A stretch of 64,000 bases of DNA from Trochalopteron elliotii (lineage: Eukaryota > Chordata > Aves > Passeriformes > Leiothrichidae): positions 690,828 to 754,827 of the forward strand of contig JANPWX010000248.1 of NCBI GenBank assembly GCA_024734555.1. The letters are read 5' to 3'. This document shows, one piece after another, positions 1 to 11,300 of the stretch (the first letter of the stretch is position 1; each line of letters starts with the position of its first letter). Below the pieces are notes generated by a model, which was not told the origin of the DNA, searched no databases, and saw nothing but the letters and a program-made list of their open reading frames with translations. Position numbers and translations under genes: made by a program.

Positions 1-1435
1 GCTAACATGAGTTTAAAGACCTGAGCTCCTGATCAGCCCACTGAGGTGCAATCTCTTGTTACCAGGGGAGCTTTGCCAACTCCATCAGCAGCACACACAG
101 AAGGAAACCCAGGGAAGACCTGTGAGGGCTCCATAGGCTTCAGAGGACATGAATCCAAACACAGACCCAGATTTGCAGGTCAAGAATCAAGAGCTTTACA
201 CCACACCTGACAGAATGTTCTGCTCTCCTTTGGACTCTCCAGCAGTAGAGAAGCAGTGTCAGGGGAACAGCTTTCCCTGGGTCTGCCCTTTTTATCTATT
301 AATTGTGAAGTGAAGGGATTTAACTCACAGGAATTAAATATATTTCTCCATTTCAATAGCACGAGTCTGACTGAGGCTGACTTAGGGGCCACACTGAATT
401 GCTGCCCTTGGCTTTGGTGGTGTCAAGGAGGCAGCAGGGCTGGCTTTGCTTTGGGGCAAAGAGCACAGAGATTAGCCATGCTTTGGTTAGGGAGACATAG
501 AGATTAACTATGGCACATTTAAAACCTTATGATGTGCCCTTGGAACCTTATTACGTGTCTTACTGCAGAGCTCTGGCCTGTGCTGGTCATAAGACACCAA
601 GGGTGATGCAGCCATGGGGATGGACACCAGGCTTGGGCAGCACAGGAGGCACAAGAGAGGCAATTTTTGCATTTAAACTGAATTTGCAGCAGTCATGGGG
701 ATGGCCTGGGTGAGACAGGCAGTGACAGGGACCATGCAAGGTGGGGACACAGCACCCATCTGCTGAGCAGCCAGCCATTCCCAAACTCCAGCCAAAAAAC
801 GTACATTTGTCTTGGGTTTTGTCAGTTTAATCCAGGCCTTTCATGTTGGAGAAGATCTGCCAGCTGCTAAGGAAAAGAATAATTTATTGTCCTTATTTTA
901 AATTTAAATGAAGGGAAAGTTTAGAAGACGGGTGTTGGAGAAATGGGGAAGGCTATGAGATGTGGCTTAAAAAATTCTAAAATTTAAAATAGCTTGCTCA
1001 CGTTTCAGCCATGGTAGTCTCCTGAGGAAATGCTGTATTAAGACAATTTTTTTGAAACTTTTATTATGTGGCCAATGGACCACAACGGCTCCGTTTATCC
1101 ATTAAATATGTAATCACACACTTTTTCTTCACAGTGCATGTTATTTATGCATCAGAGCAGAACAAGTCCAGGAGTGCAATTATGGATATGGGCCACATGC
1201 TGTAAATGCCTCTGAAAATTTGTAGAAAAAAAACAGGAACCTGAGCCTGGCTCAGAGAACCCCTCCAGAAGCCCCATGCTCATACAACCCCATCAAAGAA
1301 CCCTTTTAAGTAGCAGAGACACAGCATTTTTCCTGGGACACCCTTCTCCAAGAATATCTTCGCCCACATGCCTCCTCCCAATTTCTATACATCATTAAAA
1401 TGACCCCATAAGAATGATGGGGACAGACTTTTAAC
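1..1435. other. Intron sequence, nothing recognised
   Basis: Unique-looking sequence, AT-rich after 830. No exon-like frame with family similarity and no recognised repeat. Confidence 0.6.
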
Positions 1436-1725
1436 CAGGGCCTGTGATGATAGGACAGGGAAGGATGATTTTAAACTAAAAGAGGGTTGATTTAGGTTAG
1501 GTATAAGGTAGAAGTTTTTTACAATGGTGGTGGTAAAACACTGGCACAGACTTTCCAGAGAAGCTGTGGCTGCCCCTGGATCCCTGGCAGTGCCCAAGGC
1601 CAGTTTGGACAGAGCTTGGAGCAACCTGGGACAGTGGAAGGTGTCCCTGCCCATGGCAGGGGTGGCACTGGATGGCCTTTAAAGGTCCCTCCCAACCCAA
1701 AGCATTCTCCAATTCTATGATAAAA
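1436..1725 (+). mobile_element. CR1 LINE 3' fragment
   Basis: Starts at the GTGATGATAGGACAGGG segment and continues through the AGAGAAGCTGTGGCTGCC block to the CR1 3' tail AATTCTATGAT. The order of blocks (GATAGGACA, TTTAAACTAAAAGAGGG, TGGCACAGA, GTGTCCCTGCCCATGGCAGG, AAGGTCCCT) is that of the 3' untranslated end of avian CR1. It lies antisense to TOX2 and is 5'-truncated, as is usual for this family. Confidence 0.93.
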
Positions 1726-3519
1726 AAGTGGTTTTAGTTGAATATTGTTGGTTCCTCTCTCCCTTTCCCACATCTCCATCTCTTCTCCCCCAGTCCAGGA
1801 GGTTCTGCAGGACATGCACAGCTCCTCACATGCACCCTGCTGACCAGCCTGGACAGGCAGGAGCTGTCCTCACCATTTAGCACTAACTGCATTTCTCTCC
1901 ACTTCCCTTTTTTCTTTTTTTAAATGCAATTTTGGAAGAAACACACCAGGCTGCCACCTCCCCATCACTCCTGGTGATGGCTCCTGGTGTGCCCAGGAGA
2001 GGTGGAAAATCCACTTCAGTTTTCCAGCTCTAAAACATTTGGAGTGAAAATGAAGGTGAGTTGTTCATGTGCAGCACTGGAGCTTCTTAAATAGGATTAA
2101 GGGTGAGGATGGTTCTCACTCAAGCCAGGGAAAGGGTTATTCCTGCTTCCCACTGCAGGATCCTGCTGACACTGAGCTATTTCAGGGGCACCTGAAGCAG
2201 GTAATACCCCCCAAAAAAAGACCCAAGGGAAGAGAGACCCAAGAGCAAGATTTTGAGATGATTCCCTGCAGCAAATGGCCTAATTAGGCAAGTAAATGAT
2301 GAATGAAATTGTGATCAGGGCAAACCAAAGTGAAAGGAGGTAATGAATGCAGTGTTCCCTGTGTGTAAGAAAACAACCTGGTCCTGTGGGATGCAGTCCC
2401 AGCCCTGGGCTCAGTGGGGCTGTCCCAAGCCTTTCCCTGCCCCAAAGCACTCAGCAGACCCACAGAACCTGATGGAAACACACGTGGAATTAAATAACCA
2501 CCCTCCAAATGTGATCAGCCCCTTCCCCAGGAGCAGAGGCTGTGAGAGGCAGGTCAGATCCCCTCTCCATCCCGGGAATTCAGCACAACAAGCTCACCAC
2601 GAGGTGCTGCAAAAGGCTCAGGATGGATTTGCAGCCTGTGCTGAAAAGATGTTTTGCATCTCAGAGGGAACCCAAGTGCAATGTGATGTAGTCACAGCTA
2701 AAGTAATTAAGTGCATCTTACTTAGCAGATTCCCAAAGGCTGTGCTAACTCAAAGACAGCTTCTTTTTTTCCACAATATTTCAATTCTTTTAATGAATAT
2801 GCATATCGGGCCCATAAATGCTCCAGCTAATCCAGAGAAGGAGAGAAAAACAGGCTGAAAAATAGCACATGGTCCACATTCCCTGTTTCTGGGGAGAAGG
2901 GGAATTCAGTGAGTGACAAATGCCATGAGGAAGAGCCTGGTTGAGGATTGGGGTGCTCTCCTAACACAGATAATGTTTCAAACGTGTCAAGCCCAGCTGC
3001 AACTGAACTGCTCCCCAAAATTCTAATGTAAAAGCAGCTCTTTCCAGCAGTATGGGGTGGAGCACCAGCCAGCAGAGCTGGGGCTCAGGTCCCAGCATCT
3101 GGCAGGGATGGCCAGATGGAATGGCCTCCTGCTAAATCCTAACCCCCAACTGCAGCCTTGAGGCAGGTCCCACCCCTAAAACCTCCTTCTGCCTTTGCTT
3201 TCCATGGGACATTTCTCCTCTTCCTCCTCCTCTCACCTTCCTTGGTCTCAGCCACACCCTGAACAAACCCTGCTCTGGTGGCAGAGGTACAAACTCAGAA
3301 TTCTGTGTTATTCCCCCTTGGTGTGCTCTGTCCCTGGAGCAGTGATGCCATGGCAGATGGATGCATGCCAAACCTCTGCTGGTGCTCCCCAAGGAGCAGC
3401 AAAAGGAGAAATTTGGCTGGAGTCTGCCACACAGCACTGTCTGAGCCCTCTGCACTGCATCCCCCTGAGATAAAGTGGGATGTGCAAAAGACAATGGCCA
3501 AGATGAGCAGGAGTGAGCA
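1726..3519. other. Intron sequence, nothing recognised
   Basis: No recognised repeat apart from a short pyrimidine-rich run near 3205-3240. Open frames here lack family features. Confidence 0.6.
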
Positions 3520-4239
3520 GCTGGGGCAACCCCCTGAGGGGCATCACTCCCTGTGCCAGGCAGAGCAGCACCTGGGGACCACCAGGCTTCTGTGGGGAGA
3601 GGGACCTTGGGGTGCTGGTGGATGAGAGGCTGGGAATGTGCATTGGCAGCCCAGAAACCAAACCATGTCCTGGGCTCATCCCCCAGTGTGGGCAGCAGGT
3701 CAAGGGGGGATTCTGCCTCTCTGCCCTGCTCAAGTGAGACCCCACAGAGCTGCAGAGCTGCCCCAGCCTGGGGGTTCCCAACATCAGAAGGACGTGGGGC
3801 TGCTGGAGAGAGTCCAGAAGCCACGGAGATGCTCCAAAGGCTGCAATTGAGACAGGCTGGGAAAGCTGGGGGTGTTCACTTAGAGAAGAGAAGGGTCCAG
3901 GGAGATCTGAGAGCCCCTTCCAGGGCCTGAAGAAGCCTATAAGAAAGATGGGACAGGCAGACATTGTAGCAGCTGTTGTGTTGGCTTGTGCTGTTGTGAC
4001 AGGACAAAGGGTGATGGTTTTAAACCAAAAGAGAGTTGATTTAGAGTACATTTAGGGAAGAAAGTTTTTATGATGAGGGTGTTCAACACTGGCACAGGGT
4101 GCCCAGAGAAGCTGAGGCTGCCCCATCCCTGGAAGTGCCCCAGGTCAGGCTGGATGGGGCTTGGAGACACCCCAGCAGGGAGTTGGAATGAGATGTCTTC
4201 AAGGTCCTCTCCAACCCAACCCACTCCATGATTCTATGG
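3520..4239 (+). mobile_element. CR1 LINE fragment (ORF2 end plus 3' UTR)
   Basis: The segment GAGGGACCTTGGGGTGCTGG at about 3598 encodes the degraded end of CR1 ORF2 (a DLGVLVDERL-like stretch), followed by the CR1 3' UTR and the tail CCACTCCATGATTCTATGG. The reading frame is broken by stops and indels, so this is a dead copy. The left boundary is approximate because the first 80 bases are diverged. Confidence 0.9.
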
Positions 4240-5687
4240 CTCCCACCCTTCCCAGGGTCAGTTAACACAGGTGGGCTGGGCTGGGCTGAGCTGAGCTGTC
4301 AGAGCCTTTCTCAGCCAGGGTCTTCCTCTCCAGGCAAGGCAAGCAGCTACTCCAGGGGCAGCCACCAGGCTCATCCACAGCACAGCTCCCCTCTCCTTGG
4401 GTTTGTTCCCAAGAACAAGCCATTATAATCACAACCAACCAGGGAGAGGAATTATCTGCTGAACAGCTTTGAAGCAAAGTTTTCCCAGCAGGCTTTTTCT
4501 GTATTGAAGTTTCAATGTAAACGCATCACCATAGCTGAAATACTTAAAGATGATTTACTTAAAAAAGAGAGAGAGCAGGAGAGAGAGGAGCTGATAAGAA
4601 AATATATCCCCAATTACCAACCCCTCCTCTTCCCGATTTGTAACTGCTCCTAATAAACTTTCATGGTCTATGTAAAATGCTTTAGTGCAGTGACAAATTT
4701 CTGCTGGAATTTGAGATGTCTTGTTCAGAGTAATAGCTATCTCACACAGGTGCCCAGCTGCTATTGTAAAATCAGTAAGCATTTAATTGAAACAAATGAC
4801 TATAATAATAGTACATTATCCCTGCAGGCTCATAGCCATAACAGTTTTAATTATTGAGTTAAGAGTCAAACTAATTTATCCTTTAAAGTAACAGCCACAT
4901 CTTTGGTTCCACCGATCATCCCATTAGGAACACGAGGGGAACAGTTGGAAGGGATTTAAAAAAGGAAGTAATTTATTTTGGTCGAGGTGGTGGGGGGGCA
5001 TTTATCACATGGCAGAGGATTTCTCTGTGCACTGGCATTCCCAGCTATGGTTATCACTTCCCTCCTGGATGTGTCCAGTTCCCAGAGGGACCAAGCCCCC
5101 CTCTGCCAGCTCCTGGGGATCTGTACCCCCAGCAGGATGCCATGGGGGGGCTTTGCTGGCCCAGCAGCAGCAGCACAGGAGCCCATGGGACCTGCTGGTG
5201 CCAGCTCTGGGGGTTTGGGCACATGGAAATTCTTTTGATCTATTTTGAAATTAGTTTCTCTTCATCAAACACAGTGGGGAAAAAAAAAAGGTTTTACAGA
5301 CTCAAGTTTGCAAACACGACCTGAAGGAGCATCTCTGAACTTAGAGCCAGGCAGCAAAGAGGAAGAATCCACATCCATGGTTTTAAGAAAGCATTTCTGA
5401 GACACAGACATGCCCTGGGGCAGGTTTGAAGGCACAGCTTTCCCCAGCCCTTGGTTTCATGAGCCTTCCTGCAGCTATTGTGGTGGCAGTGACACGGGGG
5501 ATCAAAAGCCCCTCTGTGAGCCTGTGGGCACCAAACAGGGAGGGGATGGACAGAGGGGGGCTGCAAGGAGCTGGGGAACCCCTCCCTGTTAAATGGGGCT
5601 CAGAAGCTGCCCAGGGGGGTGGATTCACTTGTCACATCACCCTGTGGTTGATTCCTGGAGCAAGCCCAGAATGCAGCCTGTGCTGCC
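4240..5687. other. Intron sequence, mostly unique
   Basis: Contains a small GGGCT/GAGCT repetition at 4271-4300, a GA-rich run at 4562-4590 and an A run at 5280-5289. Nothing else recognised. Confidence 0.6.
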
Positions 5688-6293
5688 AGCCCTGGAGTTC
5701 ACAGCACATCCCGGGAGATCAGAGCCCAGCCCTGGAGCTCACAGCCATCCCTGGAGCTCAGAGTCTATCCCTGGAGCTCACAGCCCATCCCTGGAGCTCA
5801 GAGCCATTCCTGGAGCTCACAGCCATCCCTGGAGCTCACAGCCATCCCTGGAGCTCACAGCCCATCCCTGGAGCTCACAGCCCATCCCTGGAGCACACAG
5901 TCCTGGAGCTCACAGCCCATCCCTGGAGCTCACAGCCCAGCCCTGGAGCTCACAGCCCAGCCCTGGAGCTCACAGCCATCCCTGGAGCTCCCATCCCTGG
6001 AGCTCCCAGCCATCCCTGGAGCTCCCAGCCATCCCTGGAGCTCACAGCCCATCCCTGGAGCTCACAGCCCATCCCTGGAGCACACAGCCATCCCTGGAGC
6101 TCACAGCCCATCCCTGGAGCTCACAGCCCAGCCCTGGAGCTCACAGCCATCCCTGGAGCTCACAGCCCATCCCTGGAGCTCACAGCCATCCCTGGAGCTC
6201 AGAGTCCATCCCTGGAGCTCACAGCCCATCCCTGGAGCTCACAGCCATCCCTGGAGCTCACAGCCATCCCTGGAGCTCACAGCCCAGCCCTGC
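5688..6293. repeat. Minisatellite, 19/20-bp unit, about 30 copies
   Basis: The tandem unit CACAGCCCATCCCTGGAGCT (20 bp) alternates with a 19-bp form lacking one C, and with GAGCCC, GCACAC and CAGCCCAGCC variants. Every unit carries a GGAGCTC palindrome. Because 19- and 20-bp units are mixed, the array stays open in several frames and creates spurious repetitive open frames. The left edge is diverged (GCCCTGGAGTTCACAGCACA). Confidence 0.97.
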
Positions 6294-6759
6294 CCATATT
6301 GGAGGGCTCTCACAGTTTTTCCTTCCCCAGATCACTTGCAGAGCACCATCAACCCCTTCCTGCTCTGGCCAAAGACACAGAGCTCTGCACTCTCTCCATG
6401 TTCCCCACCCTGCTCGTTGCTCTGGATGTTTTTTGGACATCTCCCTCAGCAGTGCTCATCCAAAGCCTCTCACACCCCTTTTCCAGAGCCACTCTCTATA
6501 AGGAGAGGAGTCCTCACCTTGAAAGACCTTTTTTGCTCCTGCAAGGGGGGCAATACTGTTTTCCCAAACATATTCTTTATTGGGGATCAGTTTTCCAGGC
6601 CATGCCAAGAGCTCTGCATCTCAGCCTTCCTCCCTGCTCACTGCATCATCATCTGCCAGCTCCACTGGCAATTATTTAATGTTTCCTTTTGGCAGAAACA
6701 TAAAAACCCTCCAGGCAGGCGGAGTGACAATCCAGCCCACCAAACCTGGGTTTGTATTG

Positions 6760-7145
6760 TTCAACTCCCTCAATAGATTTTGTGCTTCCAAGTCAAATGT
6801 CTTGCAGATGTCTAAGTGTGTTATGTTAACACTGTTACCTCTATCACCCAAACCTGTAATCTCATCAAAAAAGATATCAAGTTAGTTTGACAAGATTTGT
6901 TTTCCATCAGCCCATGTTGATTGGCATTAATTATATTACCTTCCCTTAATTCTTTATTAATTGAGGCCTGGATCTGCCACTCCATTATTTTGCTGAGGAT
7001 TGATGACAGACTGACAGGTCTGTAATTACCAGGGCTGTTCTGTTTCCCTTTTTAAATATTTGCACATTAGCTCTTTTCTAGTCCCCCAGAGCTTCCCCAA
7101 TATTCCAGGAATTATTAAATACCAGCATTAGCAGAGCTCCTCAGT
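6760..7145 (-). mobile_element. Ancient CR1-type LINE remnant (minus)
   Basis: Contains well-ordered segments seen in old amniote CR1 copies: ATCAAGTTAGTTTGACAAGA, CATGTTGATTGGCATTAATT, TTCTTTATTAATTGAG, CATTATTTTGCTGAGGATTG, GACTGACAGGTCTGTAATTA and AGCTCCTCAGTCAG. The plus strand is antisense to the reverse-transcriptase region. It differs clearly from the young CR1 3' ends elsewhere in the window and is probably an old insertion. Subfamily is not assigned. Confidence 0.75.
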
Positions 7146-7389
7146 CAGTTATCACAAGCCATGTACAGACAAGCTCAGCCTGATGGCTTAGAGGGAACCT
7201 GAGCAGACAATTATGAGAAAAGAAAACTTTTCTGGTTTAAGTGCTTTAAATAAAACCCTGATTTTTCCAATGAATGTTGGCATTTTCAAATGCAATGCTC
7301 TCAAACATGAAGCTTCACCTGAAAGCCACACAATGTCCCCAGACAAGGCTCCCAGGGCTTCTCCCAGTGGTGTTTATGTGGGAATGGAC

Positions 7390-7874
7390 TGAGAGCAGCT
7401 CTGAGGAGGACGTGGGTGGGTGAGAAGCTGAACATGACCTGTCCATGTGCACTGGCAGCCCAGAAACCCAACTGTATCCTGGGCTCATCCCACGGGGAGA
7501 GCAGCAGGACAGGGGGATCCTGTCCCTCTGCTCTGGTCAGACCCCCCCTGCCCCCAGCTCTGGGGACCCCAAAGTAGGAAGGATGTGGAGCCTGGAGTGA
7601 TCCAGGAAGACACAAAGATGCTCCAAGGGCTGGAGCCCCTCTGCCCTGAGCCAGGCTGGGAGAGCTGGGAATGTCCACCCTGGAGAGGAGAAGCTCCAGG
7701 GAGAGCTCAGAGCTCCTTCCAGGGCCTAAAGGGGCTCCAGGAGAGCTGGAGAGGGACTGGGGACAAGGGATGGAGGGACAGGACAAGGGGAATGGCTCCC
7801 CACTGCCAGAGGGCAGGGCTGGATGGGATATTGGGAAGGAATTCCTGGCTGTTGAGGGTGGGGAGGCCCTGTGT
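7390..7874 (+). mobile_element. CR1 LINE fragment, interrupted at its 3' side
   Basis: Begins in the end of ORF2 (GTGGGTGGGTGAGAAGCTGA, then GCACTGGCAGCCCAGAAACC) and proceeds through the 3' UTR to GGGGAGGCCCTG, where it stops abruptly. The rest of the 3' UTR is missing at this point; an inverted CR1 piece follows directly, and a plus-strand 3' tail appears at 8217. Confidence 0.92.
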
Positions 7875-7876
7875 TT

Positions 7877-8009
7877 TTATCATAGAATTGGAGAATGCTT
7901 TGGGTCGGGAGGGACCTTTAAAGGCCATCCAGTGCCACCCCAGCCAGGGACAGGGACACCTTCCACTGTCCCAGGGTGCTCCAAGCCCCATCCAGCCTGG
8001 CCTTGGACA
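7877..8009 (-). mobile_element. CR1 LINE 3' end (minus), abutting a plus-strand CR1
   Basis: Reads ATCATAGAATTGGAGAATGC, then the reverse complement of the CR1 3' UTR as far as GGCCTTGGACAC. It is a short 5'-truncated copy in the opposite orientation to the CR1 at 7390-7874 and separated from it by only a few bases. Confidence 0.92.
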
Positions 8010-8216
8010 CTGATTTTCCCCAGGTGTTTTGCTTCTTCACCACTGAGTTTTAGGGGGAAAAGCCTGAAGGGAAGGAACTGCTGTGACTATTTCCATGGGG
8101 ACTGGGAGAAGGACAGCATGTGTCCCTTGTCAAACTCACTCTCCAGGGTCAGGGATGAGCCCAACAAGCCCAGCAAAATGCAAAATTCTGGTTCTAGTGG
8201 AAAAATTTCTGCTCTG

Positions 8217-8305
8217 CTGGAAGGTGCCCCTGCCCATGGCACAGGGCTGGGAGGGGACAGTTTTTAAGGTCCCTAAAAAGCCCAACCATTCCAGGATTCA
8301 GGGAT
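8217..8305 (+). mobile_element. CR1 LINE 3' tail fragment
   Basis: GGAAGGTGCCCCTGCCCATG, AAGGTCCCTAAAAAGCCCAA and CCATTCCAGGATTCAGG correspond to the terminal ~85 bases of CR1. It is in the same orientation as 7390-7874 and could be that copy's displaced 3' end. Confidence 0.75.
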
Positions 8306-11300
8306 GTGTCTGGGGGAGGAGGGCTGCCCCTGGCACTGGCAGAGCAGCTGGGCTGTGCTTGTGCTCCACTGGTGCTCCTGCAGTTCTCAGCTGGAGAACT
8401 GTCTGTAAATAACATCTTCGATAAACTCCTTTTTGTTTTTTTTTGTTAAGTACATTATTTTATGGATAAAGAACAAGCCTGATAATTCAGTGAACATGTT
8501 TGCAAATAATCTATCCCATTAATTTCCAGCCTGTTTTCTGAATGCATTATTTAGCGATTTTGCAGAACCCGTTTGTAGAGGAAGGGAATTGATGCTCATC
8601 CAGGCATAACACCATCACACCATCACCAAAAGCTGAAGCCAGAATTCCCTGGAATGGGCACTGGGAGGTAATTAAATAGTAGCAGACCCTGACCCCCCTT
8701 TTTTATAGCCCATGGGGGGTATAAAACTTAATAAAATTGTCACAGCCCCTACCTGTGTATTGGAAAGACAGGGAGGACCAGCTATGGGGGGAATAGATAA
8801 AAAGGGGCAGGTGATAAAACCTTCATGGGTGAAGGTGAAGGACTGAAGGGGCCAAGATGGTGCTGGGAGCTGAGAAGGGTCTGCACCAGCCCTGGAGCCC
8901 ATCCAGAAAAACTTCCTTAATCTGGATTTCTGTCTCCACACTCGAGGTGGATGGAGGAGCAGACAAACTGTCTCATGGAGCATTTTCGTTGCATTATTTG
9001 AGTGTAATGGTGAGCAAAGCCATCCCAAACAGGGGGAAAATATCTTTCAGTATCAGACCTGTTTATCCATCAGATTTTCTTTAATTTTTGTCTTTCACCT
9101 TTTAATCCCAAAGACACTGGTGAAACATGGAGTTAGAGTGTTAAAACCTACAATAAGCAGCCCTATAAACAGAACTTGCTGCTTCCCAAGGCTGGGGTGA
9201 GGCACCACATGTGGTGTGGGGCTAGAGGTGTCCCCTGGCCACGTGTCTGAGGTGCCCTTTTGTTCATGAATGGGAATTCAGGACCCTGCTAAGCTGTGCC
9301 CTCCATGGGACCCTCACCTGCCCAGCAAAGCCATCCCACAGGCAAAGGACTGGATTTGAGGCACAAATAAATTCCTGAGAAGCAGAGATCTGGAGTCATG
9401 TAAATAACTTCAGGCATTAAAAAACAAAAGGGAAAGCAGGAAAACACTCGAGACAGAAAGTTTTTCCCATCTCCATCTCTACAGAGATTCCTTGGGGAGT
9501 TTGCTTTTCCTGGTGGGTTACCACATCCTTGATGTTATTAGCTGTTTAACATCCTGTGTTACAGCTCAGCCTCCTTTATACAAGACTTTGAACTGCTGGG
9601 ATGGACAGAAGTTCTGCTGCAGGTGCGTTGGAGGCCAATAATTTAATTTAATTGCTGTGGAAGCAGCATGGGCAGGGCCAGAGTGTGCTGTGCTGTGTGT
9701 CCTCCCACAGCAGGATCACACTGAGCCCTTTCTCATCCTGCTTCCCAGGGAGAGCACCCTGGGACCCCCCTGGGCACCACTTGGTGATAACCATGGAACT
9801 GTGCCCAGCCTGGCAGGGCAGCAAGAAGCTGGAGAAGATGGTGGGTCGTGTAAATCCAGGTGTTTGGCTTCTCAGGGGGATAAAAACTGACATTGGCAAG
9901 AGCACCTCCAGCTCCCATGGGACCCATCTCACCCATGTGCAAACATTTCCCCAACCCAACGCTGGCCCCCTCAGCTCCCCCAGCATTTATTGCCCCCTCC
10001 CTGTGCTTGTGCAGCTGATTGAAGCCTTTCTGCACTCCCAGCTTCCCTTTGCTTTATGTCTCTCCTGGCTCTTTTCACACATTTTAGATATTGCATTCAC
10101 ATAAAGCAATAGACTCACAGGTAATGAGAGACCTCCACGTTTTATTGCATGGAGCATTAAAAAAAAGGAGAAGGAGAAGAAGGCAAAAAGAAGCAATTTT
10201 AGAACACAACAGGAAACTGGGAAGACTAGATAGAAAACTCATCCCAGTGGGATTAAACTCTGTGAATGAATTTTAATAGGTTTTTTTTTTTTTTGATTGC
10301 AAAGTCTAACAGCCCACTTTTCCAGCACCGTAAGAAATGCTGCAGCATTAGGAAGAGTTGAGTTGCCAGTGCTGATCCCACATCTGCACACAAACCACAG
10401 CTCCTCTGCACATCTGCAATGAGCTGCCCCCTTTTTGCCCCCACTCAGTTTCCCTCTGCAGCCAGATATTGCCAGGATTATTGTGTTAGTTTTTAATAAG
10501 TGTTTCATAAGAGTCTCCTATTACCAGGAATGCAAGCACGCAGGGAAGGAGGATGGCTCTGTGGCTGAATATGTGTTGGGAAACTGCAGGATTTTCAAAG
10601 GCCAGCTCTGCTGGAGCAATCTGAGACATGACTGAGTCTCCAGCACACCAGTTCTCCAGCAGTGATGCTCCTGCCCTGCCGAGGGGAACCTCTGAGAACT
10701 GCAGGATGTGCCATGGCCTTGCTGCATCACACAAACTGTTACCAGGAGGCACAGTCTGTCATCTTCCTGCCTTAATTATAGCAAATGCTGGACACTCTTA
10801 AAATCGGTGTGAAAACCCCAAATGACTCCATGTACAAAATTAATTGCAGGAGGGAACAGGGAAGGGAAACTCGAGCGCCAACTCCAGCCACCAGAGCCAG
10901 GTGCTGTAACTTCTGTTCTGACTCCTGACAATGGCAAACCCATCTCATTTCTTAGCCAGCCAATACAACTGCAGCTGCTCTTCCAAGTTACAGACAGGCC
11001 AAAATCTATATAAATGTAGAATTGAAGCCATACAGATAGAGGAAGTGCTCACTTAGGTTCCAGCAGCAACATTAACCTGAGCTGCTGCTCTGCCTGCACT
11101 GTGCAGTGCAGTGCAGTTTATTAGATTAAATGTAGTGTATTAAGGAGGACCAGGGGAAGAATATTCAGTCCAGCAGCATCTCTGTCCTCTTGGGTTTCCT
11201 CATGATGGATAACAAACACCTCAGAGTTTCATTTATTTCCTTCTAACACCCAGATAGACACTCAGTTCCTGGAGGTGAGATATGGCGTATTAAATGAGGT

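Noticed and set aside
3132..4051. Minus-strand open frames of 230 and 247 codons
   Set aside because: They overlap each other and partly read antisense through the CR1 at 3520-4239. No protein family is recognisable.
5426..6679. A 417-codon open frame and an overlapping 302-codon frame
   Set aside because: Both consist mostly of the 19/20-bp minisatellite. Openness in two frames follows from the repeat unit, and there is no domain, splice support or codon bias.
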